A stretch of 64,000 bases of DNA from Atopobium massiliense (GCA_900343135.1 OPYK01000003.1:1-64000), one strand, 5' to 3'. Shown: positions 37,803 through 48,143, counted from the first letter of the stretch. The notes: generated from the sequence alone by a model not told the origin. Numbers and translations: made by a program.

Positions 37803-39215
37803 ATGGTTTACGAAGGTGATAAATCAACCCTCAAATTCCCACGCAAAATCTACTCCGAAATGCTTGCCTGGAAGCGCGAGTCCAACGGCAAAACAGCGCT
37901 GCTTATCGAAGGTCCGCGTCGCGTAGGCAAATCGACAATCGTAAAAGAATTCGTCCAAAATGAATACGAAAGCTACATTCTTGTCGATTTTTATACCGCA
38001 TCAAAAGAAGTAAAGGAACTGTTTGACGACCTTTCGGACATAAACTATATTTTCTTGCAGCTGCAGCTAACGTACAAAACAAGCTTAAAAGAGCGCAAAT
38101 CTTGCATTGTCTTCGACGAAGTGCAGCTTTGCCCTAAAGCACGTCAAGCCATTAAAGCGTTAGTAAGCGACGGCAGATACGACTATATAGAAACTGGTTC
38201 GCTCATTTCTATTCACAAAAATGTTAAGGATATTCTTATTCCGAGCGAAGAACACAAGTTAAAAATGAATCCGATGGATTATGAGGAGTTCACTCGAGCG
38301 CTTGGTGATGAAGTTACGATCCCGCTTCTGCGTAAACTATATGATTCTAAAAAGTCAATCGGTCAGGCTGCATACAGGAAGATTTTGAGAGATTTTCGTC
38401 TTTATATGCTGGTTGGTGGGATGCCGCAAGCTGTAGAAAGTTATATTGAAACTAACGATTTTAGTGCTGTGGATCAAGTGAAACGCAACATTCTTTCACT
38501 GTATGAAGATGATTTTAGGAAGATTGATACGACCGGTAAAATTTCCGCAATTTTCGACGCTATTCCTGCGCAACTTATGTCTAACACGTCGCGGTATCAC
38601 GTTTCTAGTGTTCTTGCTGGGAAAGGTGCAGATGATATTCTTGAGCAACTCGCGCAGCTAAAGGATTCCGGAACCGTTCTCATCGCGAATCATACTTCTG
38701 ACCCCTCTGCAGGAATGGCTCAATATAAGGATTTGGCTAAATTTAAGCTTTATCTTGCTGATACTGGATTATTTGTTACGCTTGCTTTTAAAGATAGGTC
38801 GTTTACGAGCAATGATATTTACGCGCGATTGCTGAGCGGTAAGTTGCAAGCGAATCTTGGGTACGTTTATGAGAATGTGGTTGCACAAATCTTGAGTGCA
38901 CATGGGCACGAGTTGTATTATCACACGTTTGCGGAGGATCTGATTGACGAAGGCGATTGCACAAGTAGTGATGCTGCGATTAGTACGAAAAAGCGCGGCA
39001 GCAGCAATTACGAAATTGATTTTTTGATTGCGGAAAATAATAAAATTGTGCCGATTGAAGTGAAAAGTTCTGGCTATAAAACTCATGCTTCGCTTGATGT
39101 TTTCTCGCGCAAGTTTTCTTCGCGTATTGCGCGCGAGCTGCTGATTTACACTAAAGACTATCAGCGCGTTGGCGCGATTGAATGTTTGCCGATTGTTATG
39201 GCTGAGTTTCTGTAA
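37803..39215 (+). CDS. AAA-family ATPase with DUF4143-type C-terminus
   Basis: A 470-residue protein of the widespread but poorly understood ATP-binding/DUF4143 family. Walker A is EGPRRVGKST near residue 38 and Walker B is CIVFDEVQ near 100, with a TGSLIS sensor segment. The C-terminal part contains YEIDFLIAENNKIVPIEVK, an E-x-D...E-x-K arrangement like PD-(D/E)XK nucleases. The cellular role is unknown. It stands alone behind three 33-bp repeats, with AAAGGTGG before the ATG. Confidence 0.8.
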   Translation: MVYEGDKSTLKFPRKIYSEMLAWKRESNGKTALLIEGPRRVGKSTIVKEFVQNEYESYILVDFYTASKEVKELFDDLSDINYIFLQLQLTYKTSLKERKSCIVFDEVQLCPKARQAIKALVSDGRYDYIETGSLISIHKNVKDILIPSEEHKLKMNPMDYEEFTRALGDEVTIPLLRKLYDSKKSIGQAAYRKILRDFRLYMLVGGMPQAVESYIETNDFSAVDQVKRNILSLYEDDFRKIDTTGKISAIFDAIPAQLMSNTSRYHVSSVLAGKGADDILEQLAQLKDSGTVLIANHTSDPSAGMAQYKDLAKFKLYLADTGLFVTLAFKDRSFTSNDIYARLLSGKLQANLGYVYENVVAQILSAHGHELYYHTFAEDLIDEGDCTSSDAAISTKKRGSSNYEIDFLIAENNKIVPIEVKSSGYKTHASLDVFSRKFSSRIARELLIYTKDYQRVGAIECLPIVMAEFL

Positions 39216-39328
39216 ATACAAACATGTTTTTCATCGGTTTGGCAGGTATACATTATTTTGTGGCTTACTGGCTGCGCGCCCAACCTAAAAATGCAAAATG
39301 TCGCGCAAAAAGTGCAGCTACGAAGGTA

Positions 39329-39381
39329 GACAATATCTTTAGATCCCGCGCAACAAAAAGAGTATTTTCCAAACGCCCGAA
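39329..39381 (+). repeat. Right copy of the 53-bp direct repeat (gene fragment)
   Basis: Same orientation as 20606-20658 with two or so changes. One change makes TAG in the frame of the original gene, so the copy is non-coding. Sequence on both sides is unrelated to the left copy. Confidence 0.85.
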
Positions 39382-39402
39382 AGCTTAAACAACATGAATT
39401 TC

Positions 39403-39426
39403 AATTCGGTCGAATTCGACCGAATT
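39403..39426. repeat. 24-bp perfect palindrome
   Basis: Fully self-complementary, centred on GAATTC, with arms AATTCGGTCGAA. It lies 22 bp after the right direct repeat and before the bidirectional terminator. Role unknown; an operator, recombination site or cruciform are possible. Confidence 0.7.
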
Positions 39427-39504
39427 AACCGTGTGCAATTCGACACGTTTAGAAGTGAAAAATTTATACAGTGCAATAATAGAGCTCGTAAACCAGTATC
39501 GAGA

Positions 39505-39545
39505 AGAAAAAACCACGGGGCGTGGGGGCGCCTCGTGGTTTTGTA
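39505..39545. terminator. Bidirectional terminator between the ATPase gene and clpB
   Basis: A 14-bp stem (39509-39522 with 39529-39542, arm AAAACCACGGGGCG, one G-T pair) is flanked by A on the left and T on the right. It can therefore work for clpB on the minus strand and for the ATPase transcript on the plus strand. Confidence 0.8.
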
Positions 39546-39690
39546 TGGCAGACCAAATTCGAAAGGTAGTTACGCGCACGTTTCAGCGCTGCGCGTGAGT
39601 GCCGCGCATCACGCGCGCGCGGCATATGCGCAGGTTACAATGCCAGCGGCACGTGCGGTGCCAACATTGCATGCGACAGCAGCACCAGGA

Positions 39691-42630
39691 CTAACGCCAG
39701 GGGTCGCGCTCAAACAGCGGGTCGCGCGGCGGCTTTCTGTCGGAATACGGATCGTACCCGTCGTCGTCCTCGTTTTCAGCGCGAATGCAATCGTCGCCCG
39801 AAGCTGTATGCGCACCCTTTTGCACACCGTTTTGCGCAGTTGAGCATGGGTGTTGGGCGTGCGCCTTAGACGCAGCACCATCACCCGTACCCGCACCGCC
39901 GTCGCCAACGCCAGACGCGCCAACGCCGCCGCCCGCAGGTACATCCGCGGAGCCCGCACCTTGCACGTGCGCCACAAACGAGCCGCGCGCATCAGCATCC
40001 ACAACAATGGTGTCTTCCTCGTGCGCCTTATCATCGATAATAAGGTTGGCAATGGCATCCACCACGTTATGCTGCACCAGGCGCTTGAGCGGACGCGCAC
40101 CATACGTAGGGTCGAGCCCGCGCGACGCAAGTTGCGCACGCGCCGCCGCCGTAAGCACAAGCGACATCCTGTCGCGCTCAAGGCGTTTGCGCACGTCTTC
40201 AAGCTGAATGTCCACAATCTTACCAATCTCGGCAGCACCTAGCGGCTTAAACATCACAATGTCGTCAATACGGTTCAAAAACTCGGGTCTAAACTGCGCA
40301 TGGAGGGCAGCATCAACGGTTGAGAACAGCGTATCTTCATCCACAGTATCGTTGCTATACGCCGCTGTAATTGCGTCGCTTGCAAGGTTGCTGGTCATGA
40401 TAATAATCGTATTCTTAAAGCTCACCTGCCTACCCTGGCCATCGGTAAGCCGCCCATCGTCGAGCACCTGCAGCAGCACGCCAAACACATCGGGGTGCGC
40501 TTTTTCAACCTCGTCCAGCAAAATAACGCTGTACGGACGCCTACGCACCGCCTCGGTAAGCTGGCCGCCCTCTTCGTAGCCCACGTATCCTGGGGGCGCG
40601 CCGATGAGTCGCTGCACGCTAAACTTTTCCATGTACTCGCTCATGTCAATGCGCACAAGCGCCTTTTCGTCGTCGAACAATGCCTGTGCCAGCGTTTTTG
40701 CAAGTTCCGTTTTGCCTACGCCGGTTGGCCCCAAGAAGAAGAAACTACCAAGTGGCCGGTGCGGATCGCTCAAACCCGCCCTGCTTCTACGCACGGCCGA
40801 AGCCACGGCGTGCACCGCCTTGTCCTGGCCAACAACACGAAGGTGCAGTTCGTCCTCCAGGTGCTTAAGCTTTGAAAGCTCGCCTTGCATCATCTTCGAC
40901 ACCGGCACACCCGTCCACGTAGACACAACCTGCGCAATCTCCTGCGGCGTAACTTCCTCTTTAAGCACGCCACCGTCCTGCTGCTTTTCTACCAGCGCAT
41001 CTTCTGCCGCCTGATACTTCTTTTGCAGCTCGGGAATCTTTGCATACCGCAGCTCCGACGCCGTTTGCAAATCGCCCTCACGCGTTGCCTTTTCCATCTG
41101 CGCTTTCGCGTCCTCAACAGCGCGCTTAAGCTCTTGCACAGCATCAATCGCACGTTTTTCGTTTTGCCACGTTGCCCGCGCCGCATCGAGCTTTTCTTTT
41201 GTTTGAGCAATTTCTTGCTGCAGCGCAGCGAGCCGCTCCTTCGACGCCGCGTCGTCTTCCTTCATGAGCGCCTGCTCTTCGATTTGCATTTGCGTAAGCT
41301 GACGCGTTTGCGCATCGATGTCGGCAGGCATGCTGTCGAGCTCCATACGCAGCTGCGATGCCGCCTCATCTACCAGGTCGATTGCTTTATCAGGCAAAAA
41401 ACGCTCGCTAATGTAGCGGTTTGACAAATCGGCAGCAGCCACAAGCGCTGCGTCGCAAATACGCACACGGTGGTGCGCCTCATACGTTTCCTTAAGGCCG
41501 CGCAAAATAGACACCGTATCTTCAACAGACGGCTCACTTACCAGCACCGGCTGAAAACGACGGGCAAGTGCCTGGTCTTTTTCGATATATTTGCGATATT
41601 CGTTAAGGGTTGTTGCACCAATCGCATGCAGCGCCCCACGAGCAAGCGCGGGTTTAAGAATATTGCCCGCGTCCATGGAGCCCTCGGTGGCACCGGCGCC
41701 AACAATGGTGTGCAGCTCATCTATAAACAAAATAACGTTGCCGTTTGATTTTTCGACCTCTTTAAGCACCGCTTTAAGACGATCTTCAAACTCGCCACGA
41801 TATTTTGCGCCTGCTACCAGGGCACTCATGTCAAGTTCAACAAGCTCCTTATGAGCAATCGACGACGGCACATCGCCCGCAACAATACGCTCGGCAAGGC
41901 CTTCGACAATTGCCGTTTTACCAACACCCGGCTCACCGATAAGCACCGGGTTATTTTTTGTGCGACGGCTCAGCACCTGAACCGTACGGCGAATTTCCTC
42001 AACACGACCAATAACGGGGTCGAGTTTTCCGGCGCGCGCCAAATCGGTAACGCACCTACCATACTGTTCTAGTGCCTTAAACTGGGGTTTTGATGTTTTG
42101 CTCGTAACCTTTTCATCTCCTCGTAATTCTTCGTAACTTTGTGCAACACGCGCCGGCAACACCTGTGCCGCGCGCAATATGTCGCCCGCCTCATCCTTGG
42201 CGGCAGCAAGCGCATACAACAGGTGTTCCGATGTTACATAGGCATCGCCTACCCGCTGAGCATACTGCTCGGCAGCATCGGCTAGCTGCACAAACTCACG
42301 CGATACATCGGGCTCAAAGCCCGGCTGCGACGCAGGGGCAGCCTCGCCGTTAACCGCGTCGTTGGCTGCATTGCCTGCCTCAGCATTACCCGGCGTCTCG
42401 CTGGTAGTTACGTGCGGCAAGCGGCCAAGCGCTGCGCGCGTGCGCTCAAGAATGCTTTGAGCTGTGCCACCTGCGTTTTCAATAAGCGCAGCAATATTTC
42501 TCTCATTGTTTGCAAGTAATGCATGCAACATATGGAGAGGCACAAGCTGCGGATTGTGCGCGCGTGTTGCAGTATCCAACGCGCTTGCAAGCACTTCTTG
42601 TGCGCTTGTAGACCATTGTGAAAGTTGCAT
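39691..42630 (-). CDS. clpB: Disaggregase chaperone ClpB
   Basis: A hexameric AAA+ disaggregase working with DnaK. The 979-residue protein has an N-domain, a first AAA domain with [13 protein letters not shown] and a coiled-coil middle domain (about residues 410-540). The second AAA domain has [12 protein letters not shown] and [12 protein letters not shown]. The ATG at 42630 is preceded by AAAGAGGTG; a longer reading lacks a site. The last 110 residues are an unusual Gly/Ala/Asp-rich extension ending in [10 protein letters not shown] beyond the normal length of about 860. It has its own promoter with the dyad shared with dnaK. Confidence 0.95.
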   Translation of the reverse strand: MQLSQWSTSAQEVLASALDTATRAHNPQLVPLHMLHALLANNERNIAALIENAGGTAQSILERTRAALGRLPHVTTSETPGNAEAGNAANDAVNGEAAPASQPGFEPDVSREFVQLADAAEQYAQRVGDAYVTSEHLLYALAAAKDEAGDILRAAQVLPARVAQSYEELRGDEKVTSKTSKPQFKALEQYGRCVTDLARAGKLDPVIGRVEEIRRTVQVLSRRTKNNPVLIGEPGVGKTAIVEGLAERIVAGDVPSSIAHKELVELDMSALVAGAKYRGEFEDRLKAVLKEVEKSNGNVILFIDELHTIVGAGATEGSMDAGNILKPALARGALHAIGATTLNEYRKYIEKDQALARRFQPVLVSEPSVEDTVSILRGLKETYEAHHRVRICDAALVAAADLSNRYISERFLPDKAIDLVDEAASQLRMELDSMPADIDAQTRQLTQMQIEEQALMKEDDAASKERLAALQQEIAQTKEKLDAARATWQNEKRAIDAVQELKRAVEDAKAQMEKATREGDLQTASELRYAKIPELQKKYQAAEDALVEKQQDGGVLKEEVTPQEIAQVVSTWTGVPVSKMMQGELSKLKHLEDELHLRVVGQDKAVHAVASAVRRSRAGLSDPHRPLGSFFFLGPTGVGKTELAKTLAQALFDDEKALVRIDMSEYMEKFSVQRLIGAPPGYVGYEEGGQLTEAVRRRPYSVILLDEVEKAHPDVFGVLLQVLDDGRLTDGQGRQVSFKNTIIIMTSNLASDAITAAYSNDTVDEDTLFSTVDAALHAQFRPEFLNRIDDIVMFKPLGAAEIGKIVDIQLEDVRKRLERDRMSLVLTAAARAQLASRGLDPTYGARPLKRLVQHNVVDAIANLIIDDKAHEEDTIVVDADARGSFVAHVQGAGSADVPAGGGVGASGVGDGGAGTGDGAASKAHAQHPCSTAQNGVQKGAHTASGDDCIRAENEDDDGYDPYSDRKPPRDPLFERDPWR

Positions 42631-42770
42631 ATTCATCACCTCTTTCGTGTGTGCACGCATGCAAGCGGCGTGCAAGCACGTACGCCTTACTTCATCGTGC
42701 ACTCGTAAACAAAAGGTCATGCTAATCATGCCTTTTTGCCTGCATAATTAGTATAACCTTTATACGCTCA

Positions 42771-42804
42771 TTTATACATTATCTAAGTGTGTTTATTATA
42801 GATT
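42771..42804 (-). promoter_or_regulatory. clpB promoter with HspR-type dyad
   Basis: On the minus strand AATCTA-N13-TAGATA (42780-42804) is followed by CACTTAGATAATGTATAAA, with a -10 box TATAAA at 42771-42776. The same arrangement, with 13 bp between half sites, occurs at dnaK. The half sites differ from the classic HAIR motif of Streptomyces, so HspR binding is inferred from shared position and neighbouring hspR. Confidence 0.6.
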
Positions 42805-42851
42805 TCATAGGCTGCAGGTGCACACATGGCAACCACGCAGCCTCAGGCGCC

Positions 42852-43274
42852 CTACTCGCTTTTTGGCGGCTGAAGCAAATTACGCATTACCATCTCGGGA
42901 CTATTTTCGTCGCAGCGAGCAAGCGCGCCAATTTTTTGCTGCATCCGCAGCTCGTGCACCTCGTCCTCAAGCACGCGTATCCGTTTGCGCAGCGAGTCGT
43001 TTTCTTCATCGCGCGCACGTGAACGCTCGCGCATGTCCAAAATGCGCACCACGCCTGCCAAATTTATGCCCTCTTCGGTAAGCTTGCTAATAAGATTTAA
43101 GCGCTCAATATCATTTGCAGAATATAAACGCGTGTTGCCGCGCGATCTACCAGGCGTAACAAGACCTTTTTGTTCATACACACGTAGCGTTTGGGGATGC
43201 ATGCCACAGAGTTCGGCAGCAACGCTAATCATGTACAGCGGCTTATCCTTCGCTTGCGTTCCACTGTCGTCCAT
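42852..43274 (-). CDS. hspR: MerR-family heat-shock repressor HspR
   Basis: A 140-residue repressor with a MerR helix-turn-helix (MISVAAELCGMHPQTLRVYEQ, then GLVTPGRSRGNTRLYS). A coiled coil rich in Arg/Glu follows, as in HspR. In Actinobacteria HspR with DnaK as co-repressor shuts off dnaK and clpB. The gene overlaps the end of dnaJ by 32 bp and clpB follows. The ATG at 43274 is used; M15 is an alternative. Confidence 0.92.
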   Translation of the reverse strand: MDDSGTQAKDKPLYMISVAAELCGMHPQTLRVYEQKGLVTPGRSRGNTRLYSANDIERLNLISKLTEEGINLAGVVRILDMRERSRARDEENDSLRKRIRVLEDEVHELRMQQKIGALARCDENSPEMVMRNLLQPPKSE

Positions 43275-44220
43275 ACGTCAACACGTCCTTTCGGTAATCT
43301 CGCGTATCATTATCGCGCAAGCGTTCAAGAATTTCATGCTCATTTTTCGTAAGACGCGAAGGAACAACAATCGTTACCGTTACAAACAGCGACCCATGCG
43401 CCGTTTCGTTGCGAAACACGGGCGCGCCCATGTCTTTAAAGCGAAACGTTTTACCTGCTTGCGTGCCTGCAGGCACCTTAAGGCGCAGCGTTTCGCCCGT
43501 GGGCGTCATAATGGTGGGCGTACACCCAAGCGCAGCCTCATACATGCTAATAGGCACGTCCATGTGCACGTCGCTGCCCTCAAGACGATAGAGCGGGTGC
43601 GGTTCGATATTAATAGTAACGAGCAAATCGCCGCGCTGATCTTTGGTGGCACCATATTCACCCTTGCCACGAAAACGCAGCTTTTTACCTGCTTCGATAC
43701 CCTTGGGAACCGTTACCTTAAGGGTCATGCGCTCGCGGGTAGAAGGAATTGTATAGTTAACGGTGTGTGTGCAACCAGTAAACACTTCGTGCATTGCAAT
43801 AGTAAGCGTGCAGGTAAGATTTGCCCCGCGCGAAGACGCCTGATACCCTGCTCTACCTGCGGGGCCGCCGCCAAACATGGTAGCAAAATCAAAGCCGCCA
43901 AACGCACCGTCGCCGTTGCGAATGTTGGTAAAAATGTCGTTCCAATCGCCCACGTTACTGGTTGTGTATGTGTAGCTGCCATTTGGCTGTGCGCCAAACC
44001 CGCCGTTTGGTATGCCAAAGCGCAGCATCTGATCGTACTCTTTGCGCTTTTTTTCGTCGGAGAGCGTGGTATATGCTTCGCTAATTGCTTTAAACTTTTT
44101 TTCGTCGCCGCCAGCATCGGGGTGATACTTTGCAGCAAGTTTTCGAAATGCACGACGAATTTCATCGGCAGTGGCATCCGAGCTTACACCCAAGATGTCA
44201 TAATAACTTTCTTGTGCCAT
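43243..44220 (-). CDS. dnaJ: DnaJ-family co-chaperone without zinc finger (CbpA type)
   Basis: Stimulates DnaK ATPase. The 325-residue protein has an N-terminal J-domain (YYDILGVSSDATADEIRRAF, with HPD at about 34-36) and a Gly/Phe-poor linker. Two beta-sandwich C-terminal domains follow (GTQAGKTFRFKDMGAP). The CxxCxGxG zinc repeats of classical DnaJ are missing, so it is built like CbpA although it occupies the dnaJ place in the operon. The ribosome site GGGAGG is about 13 bases upstream. Confidence 0.9.
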   Translation of the reverse strand: MAQESYYDILGVSSDATADEIRRAFRKLAAKYHPDAGGDEKKFKAISEAYTTLSDEKKRKEYDQMLRFGIPNGGFGAQPNGSYTYTTSNVGDWNDIFTNIRNGDGAFGGFDFATMFGGGPAGRAGYQASSRGANLTCTLTIAMHEVFTGCTHTVNYTIPSTRERMTLKVTVPKGIEAGKKLRFRGKGEYGATKDQRGDLLVTINIEPHPLYRLEGSDVHMDVPISMYEAALGCTPTIMTPTGETLRLKVPAGTQAGKTFRFKDMGAPVFRNETAHGSLFVTVTIVVPSRLTKNEHEILERLRDNDTRDYRKDVLTYGRQWNASEG

Positions 44221-44331
44221 ATAAGACGGCGCCTCCCTTTCTGTTCATCGTGAACAAGCCTAATACCTGCGGTTATGTGCCGCAGGCCTAAACCTTGCCG
44301 CAGGCCTGTGCGGCTACGCTGCGCGGCAGGC

Positions 44332-45111
44332 CTATGCCTGCGTATCGTTTTGTGCGCTCTCGGCAGCATCGGCTGCACCGGCAGCGCCAGCACTTTCACC
44401 AGCAACGCCAGCAGCAGCGACATCAGCGTTATCTGCAGGCTCACTTGGACGGCGCGGACCTCCGCAGGTAACAGTAACCATTGCCGTGCGAATTACCTTG
44501 CCGGCCATGCGATAGCCCTTACGGTACACATCAGCAACGGTATCGGCATACACGTCGGGGTTTTGACACTGACCAACGGCTTCGTGAATCATGGGGTCAA
44601 ACACCTCGCCGGCAGGATCCATCACTTCAACGTCGTGTTTTGCAAGAATCCCAAGCAGCTTGTCATGCACAGCAAGCACGCCATCAACAAAATTCGTAAA
44701 GTTCTCGTCTTTGTCTTCAATAGTTTCTGCGTGAGAAAGTGCGCGCTCCATATCGTCGATAACAGGCAACACGCTCACCACAAGATTTTGCGCAGCAACA
44801 GCACGCTCGTCTAAGCGCTCCTGCGCGGTGCGGCGGCGATAATTGTCCCAATCGGCCTGAAGACGCAGGTAGCTATCAGTTGCTTTTGCGGCTTTTTCTT
44901 TTTCGGCATCAAGAGCCGTGCGCGCTTCGTCTATTTGTGCGGTAAGCTCGTCTACGGTGTGCTGCAGTTTTTGCGCGTCGGCAGCAAAATCTTCGGCGGC
45001 AGCCTGCTCCCCTGCTGCGCAGGCAGCAGCTTCGAGCTCTTCGTCGCTCATGCCATCATAGGTATGCGGCGTCGCAGAAGCGTTCTTGGTGGTGCGAGCA
45101 TCGTGTTCCAT
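44332..45111 (-). CDS. grpE: Nucleotide exchange factor GrpE
   Basis: Releases ADP from DnaK. The 259-residue protein has a long coiled coil (about residues 40-110, AQIDEARTALDAEKEKA) followed by the core RLQADWDNYRRRTAQE. The beta domain has VMDPAGEVFDPMIHEAVGQ and GYRMAGKVIRTAMVTV. The C-terminal 35 residues are Ala-rich and not conserved. A perfect AGGAGGT precedes the ATG. Confidence 0.95.
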   Translation of the reverse strand: MEHDARTTKNASATPHTYDGMSDEELEAAACAAGEQAAAEDFAADAQKLQHTVDELTAQIDEARTALDAEKEKAAKATDSYLRLQADWDNYRRRTAQERLDERAVAAQNLVVSVLPVIDDMERALSHAETIEDKDENFTNFVDGVLAVHDKLLGILAKHDVEVMDPAGEVFDPMIHEAVGQCQNPDVYADTVADVYRKGYRMAGKVIRTAMVTVTCGGPRRPSEPADNADVAAAGVAGESAGAAGAADAAESAQNDTQA

Positions 45112-45206
45112 TGTGGTACCTCCTTTATGTGCATAAGCACGTTATAGCACGCAAGGGCAGCACGCATGCGCTGCCCTTGTAGCTGTATCTATGCGCGGTC
45201 AAGCAA

Positions 45207-47132
45207 CTAGTTTTGCTTGTTGTTGTCGTCGTCTACTACCTCGTAATCGGCATCAACAACATCACCATTGTTGCCTTGTGCTGCGTTACCCTGTGCTTGT
45301 GCACCTGCGGCTGCGCCCGCTTGCTGGTCGTTTGCGTTTGAATACACAATCTCAGCAAGCTTGTGACCAACTTCCTGCAGTTTTTCGCCTGCGGCCTTAA
45401 TTGCATCAATGTCACTGCCCTCAAGTGCCTTCTTAGCTGCGGCAACAGCATCTTCTGCAGCCTTCTTTTGGTCGGCAGGAACCTTATCGCCCAAGTCGGC
45501 AAGGGTTTGCTCGGTGCTATATGCGAGGGAGTCGGTTTGGTTACGAACCTCAATTTCGTCTTTGTGCTTCTTGTCCTCTTCGGCGTGAGCTTTTGCGTCT
45601 TTCACCATACGGTCTACTTCGTCGTCAGAAAGTGCAGTAGAACCAGAAATGGTAATTTGCTGCTCCTTACCCGTGCCCTTATCCTTTGCCGTAACTTTTA
45701 CAATACCGTTTGCGTCGATATCAAACGTAACCTCAATTTGTGGAACACCACGACGAGCTGCAGGAATGCCGGTTAAGCTAAACTTACCCAAGCTCTTGTT
45801 GTCGCTTGCAAGCTGACGCTCACCTTGAAGTACGTTAATTTCAACCGACGTTTGGTTGTCGGTAGCCGTAGAGTAAATTTCGGTTTTGCTTGTTGGAATG
45901 GTGGTGTTGCGGTCGATCATCTTGGTCATAACGCCGCCCATTGTTTCTACACCAAGTGAAAGTGGTGTTACGTCCAAAAGCAAAATGCCCGAAACGTCGC
46001 CGGTAAGAACACCAGCCTGAACAGCAGCACCGTCGGCAACTACCTCGTCGGGGTTAACGCTCATGTTTGGTTGCTTGCCCGTGATGGTTTTTACAAGCTC
46101 TTGAACAGCTGGCATACGTGAAGAACCACCAACAAGAATTACCTCGTTTACCTCGGAAATTTGAATATTTGCATCTTGCAGCGCCTTGGTAACTGGAGCC
46201 TTGCAACGCTCAAGCAAGTCGCGCGTAATGCGCTCAAACTCGGCGCGCGTAAGCGTGTAGTTAAGGTGCTTAGGACCAGTTGCATCGGCGGTAATAAACG
46301 GCAGGTTTACGTCTGCTTGCTGAGCACTCGAAAGCTCCTTTTTGGCGTTTTCGGCTGCCTCTTTAAGGCGTTGAAGTGCCATTGGGTCTTTGCGCAGGTC
46401 GATGCCATTGTCTGCATTAAACTTGTCGGCAAGCCAATCGATAACGCGCTGATCCCAGTCGTCGCCGCCCAGGTGGTTGTCGCCGTTTGTTGCAAGTACT
46501 TCTACCACGCCATCAGCCAAGTCGAGCAGTGATACGTCGAAGGTACCACCACCAAGGTCGAATACGAGCACTTTTTGGTCGATATCTTTTTTATCAAGAC
46601 CATACGCAAGTGCTGCTGCCGTTGGCTCGTTTACAATACGTTTTACGTCCAAACCAGCAATTTTACCTGCGTCTTTAGTGGCTTGGCGCTGTGCGTCGTT
46701 GAAGTATGCAGGAACGGTAATAACGGCTTCGGTTACCTTTTCGCCCAAATACTTTTCGGCGTCGGCCTTCATTTTTGAAAGCACCATTGCCGAAATTTGC
46801 TCGGGGGTGTATTCCTCGTTGTTAATGGTAACAACCGCACGATTGCCCGTACCAGCTTTTACGTTGTACGGAATAGTTTTGAGCTCGCTTGTAACCTCGT
46901 CAAAACGACGACCCATAAAACGCTTAATAGAAAATACCGTGTTAGTTGGGTTGGTTACTGCCTGGTTTTTTGCACCTTTACCAACAATGCGGTCGCCTTC
47001 CGCACGAAAACCAACAACCGACGGTGTTGTGCGGTCGCCCTCGGCATTAACAATAATGGTAGGTGCACCACCTTCGAGAACAGCCATTGCTGAGTTGGTG
47101 GTACCAAGGTCGATTCCTAAAATCTTGCCCAT
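45207..47132 (-). CDS. dnaK: Chaperone DnaK (Hsp70)
   Basis: The 641-residue Hsp70 starts [15 protein letters not shown]. It has the phosphate loops [16 protein letters not shown] and [13 protein letters not shown], and the substrate domain with [13 protein letters not shown]. The C-terminal lid ends in a Gln/Gly/Ala tail and [22 protein letters not shown]. First gene of dnaK-grpE-dnaJ-hspR. Confidence 0.97.
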   Translation of the reverse strand: MGKILGIDLGTTNSAMAVLEGGAPTIIVNAEGDRTTPSVVGFRAEGDRIVGKGAKNQAVTNPTNTVFSIKRFMGRRFDEVTSELKTIPYNVKAGTGNRAVVTINNEEYTPEQISAMVLSKMKADAEKYLGEKVTEAVITVPAYFNDAQRQATKDAGKIAGLDVKRIVNEPTAAALAYGLDKKDIDQKVLVFDLGGGTFDVSLLDLADGVVEVLATNGDNHLGGDDWDQRVIDWLADKFNADNGIDLRKDPMALQRLKEAAENAKKELSSAQQADVNLPFITADATGPKHLNYTLTRAEFERITRDLLERCKAPVTKALQDANIQISEVNEVILVGGSSRMPAVQELVKTITGKQPNMSVNPDEVVADGAAVQAGVLTGDVSGILLLDVTPLSLGVETMGGVMTKMIDRNTTIPTSKTEIYSTATDNQTSVEINVLQGERQLASDNKSLGKFSLTGIPAARRGVPQIEVTFDIDANGIVKVTAKDKGTGKEQQITISGSTALSDDEVDRMVKDAKAHAEEDKKHKDEIEVRNQTDSLAYSTEQTLADLGDKVPADQKKAAEDAVAAAKKALEGSDIDAIKAAGEKLQEVGHKLAEIVYSNANDQQAGAAAGAQAQGNAAQGNNGDVVDADYEVVDDDNNKQN

Positions 47133-47250
47133 GATATATCCTTTCGTTAAGCACGCGCCAAAGCACGTGGTGTTTGTTGAAAATAAATAACGCCGGCGCG
47201 TGATGCCCTGCGCCCTTGCGTCTACGTAGCTTATGCCCGTTATCTTGAAT

Positions 47251-47284
47251 ACTATACATAATCTAAGTGTTCGTACAATAGATT
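47251..47284 (-). promoter_or_regulatory. dnaK promoter with HspR-type dyad
   Basis: On the minus strand TTGTAC (-35, 47273-47278) lies 16 bp from TATAGT (-10, 47251-47256). The dyad AATCTA-N13-TAGATT (47260-47284) overlaps both. The element matches the clpB one including CACTTAGAT and ATGTATA. The rest of the 330-bp gap 47133-47462 shows no other gene or RNA. Confidence 0.65.
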
Positions 47285-47462
47285 TTGTGCTTTTTCACAT
47301 ATCAAGTATAAATTGTCACACATGCCGCACAGGGGGTGCGGCGCAGGTGCGGTGCATACACGTGCTTACACGTGCTTAAACGTGCTACATGGCGGGATAC
47401 ACCATACGCGCATGTCCAGTATTTGCGCTATGATACAAGCGCTATCAAAATAAGGAGGTAGT

Positions 47463-48071
47463 ATGAAACTCGTTATTGCTTCTGATATTCACGGTGCTGC
47501 ACATTGGTGCCGCAAACTTATAGATGCCATCGATGCTGAGCAGCCCGATCGTGTGGTGTTGCTGGGCGATTTGCTCTACCACGGTCCAAGAAACGATGTG
47601 CCACGCGATTATGCACACAAAGAAGTTATCGCGATGCTTAATTCCATTGCAGGAAGCCTTATTGTAGTGCGCGGTAATTGCGAAGCCGATGTAGATCAGT
47701 GGGTGCTCGATTTCCCGTGTCAGGCAGAATACAACTACCTGTGGGATAGCGCGTGCAGAAACGACATTGGCACACACAACGAACGCCGCGATGCCGCAGG
47801 TAAACCCATGCATGGACGCGCGCTCTTTTGCACGCACGGGCATATATGGGGCGCCGGCTATCACAATTCGGCAAATCACATGCCACCACTGCCAGGCGGA
47901 AGTGCGCTGGTATTTGGTCACACGCATAAAAAAGTAAACGAAGAAAGCCCCAACTACCCGGGCATATGGTGTTTTAATCCCGGAAGCGTGGGGCTACCAA
48001 AAGACGGAACACACAGCTATGGCATCTACGAAAACGGTGAGTTTAGGCACCATATTTGGGATAACGAGTAG
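47463..48071 (+). CDS. yfcE: YfcE/MJ0936-type metallophosphodiesterase
   Basis: A 202-residue phosphodiesterase of the calcineurin-like superfamily. All metal motifs are present in order: SDIHG at residues 8-12, LLGDLLYHG near 40, RGNCEADVD near 75, CTHGHIWG near 123 and FGHTHKK near 157. E. coli YfcE hydrolyses artificial phosphodiesters; the natural substrate is unknown. AAGGAGG precedes the ATG. It is divergent from dnaK and convergent with purD. Confidence 0.9.
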   Translation: MKLVIASDIHGAAHWCRKLIDAIDAEQPDRVVLLGDLLYHGPRNDVPRDYAHKEVIAMLNSIAGSLIVVRGNCEADVDQWVLDFPCQAEYNYLWDSACRNDIGTHNERRDAAGKPMHGRALFCTHGHIWGAGYHNSANHMPPLPGGSALVFGHTHKKVNEESPNYPGIWCFNPGSVGLPKDGTHSYGIYENGEFRHHIWDNE

Positions 48072-48103
48072 CTGCGGGTAATTGCACGTAGCCGCAGGTA
48101 ATT

Positions 48104-48143
48104 GCAGGGGTGTAGCACCCGCCACACCCCTGCTGCGCTTTTT
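48104..48143 (+). terminator. Intrinsic terminator of yfcE
   Basis: A 10-bp stem GCAGGGGTGT (48104-48113) pairs with 48124-48133 across a ten-base loop and is followed by GCGCTTTTT. It separates yfcE from the convergent purine run. Confidence 0.7.

Larger units (their letters stand above)
39216..39508. other. Right-hand junction of the accessory region
   Basis: No gene. It is a patchwork of duplicated pieces: a 25-bp segment starting AAAAATGCAAAATGTCGC (39287) that also occurs at 7650 near ung, then the 53-bp copy of the membrane-anchored-protein gene, then a 24-bp palindrome and a CGTGT/ACACG dyad (about 39430-39450). Confidence 0.6.

Noticed and set aside
39850-42751. Plus-strand frames opposite clpB
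   Set aside because: Antisense shadows of a strongly conserved gene, without start signals or recognisable domains.
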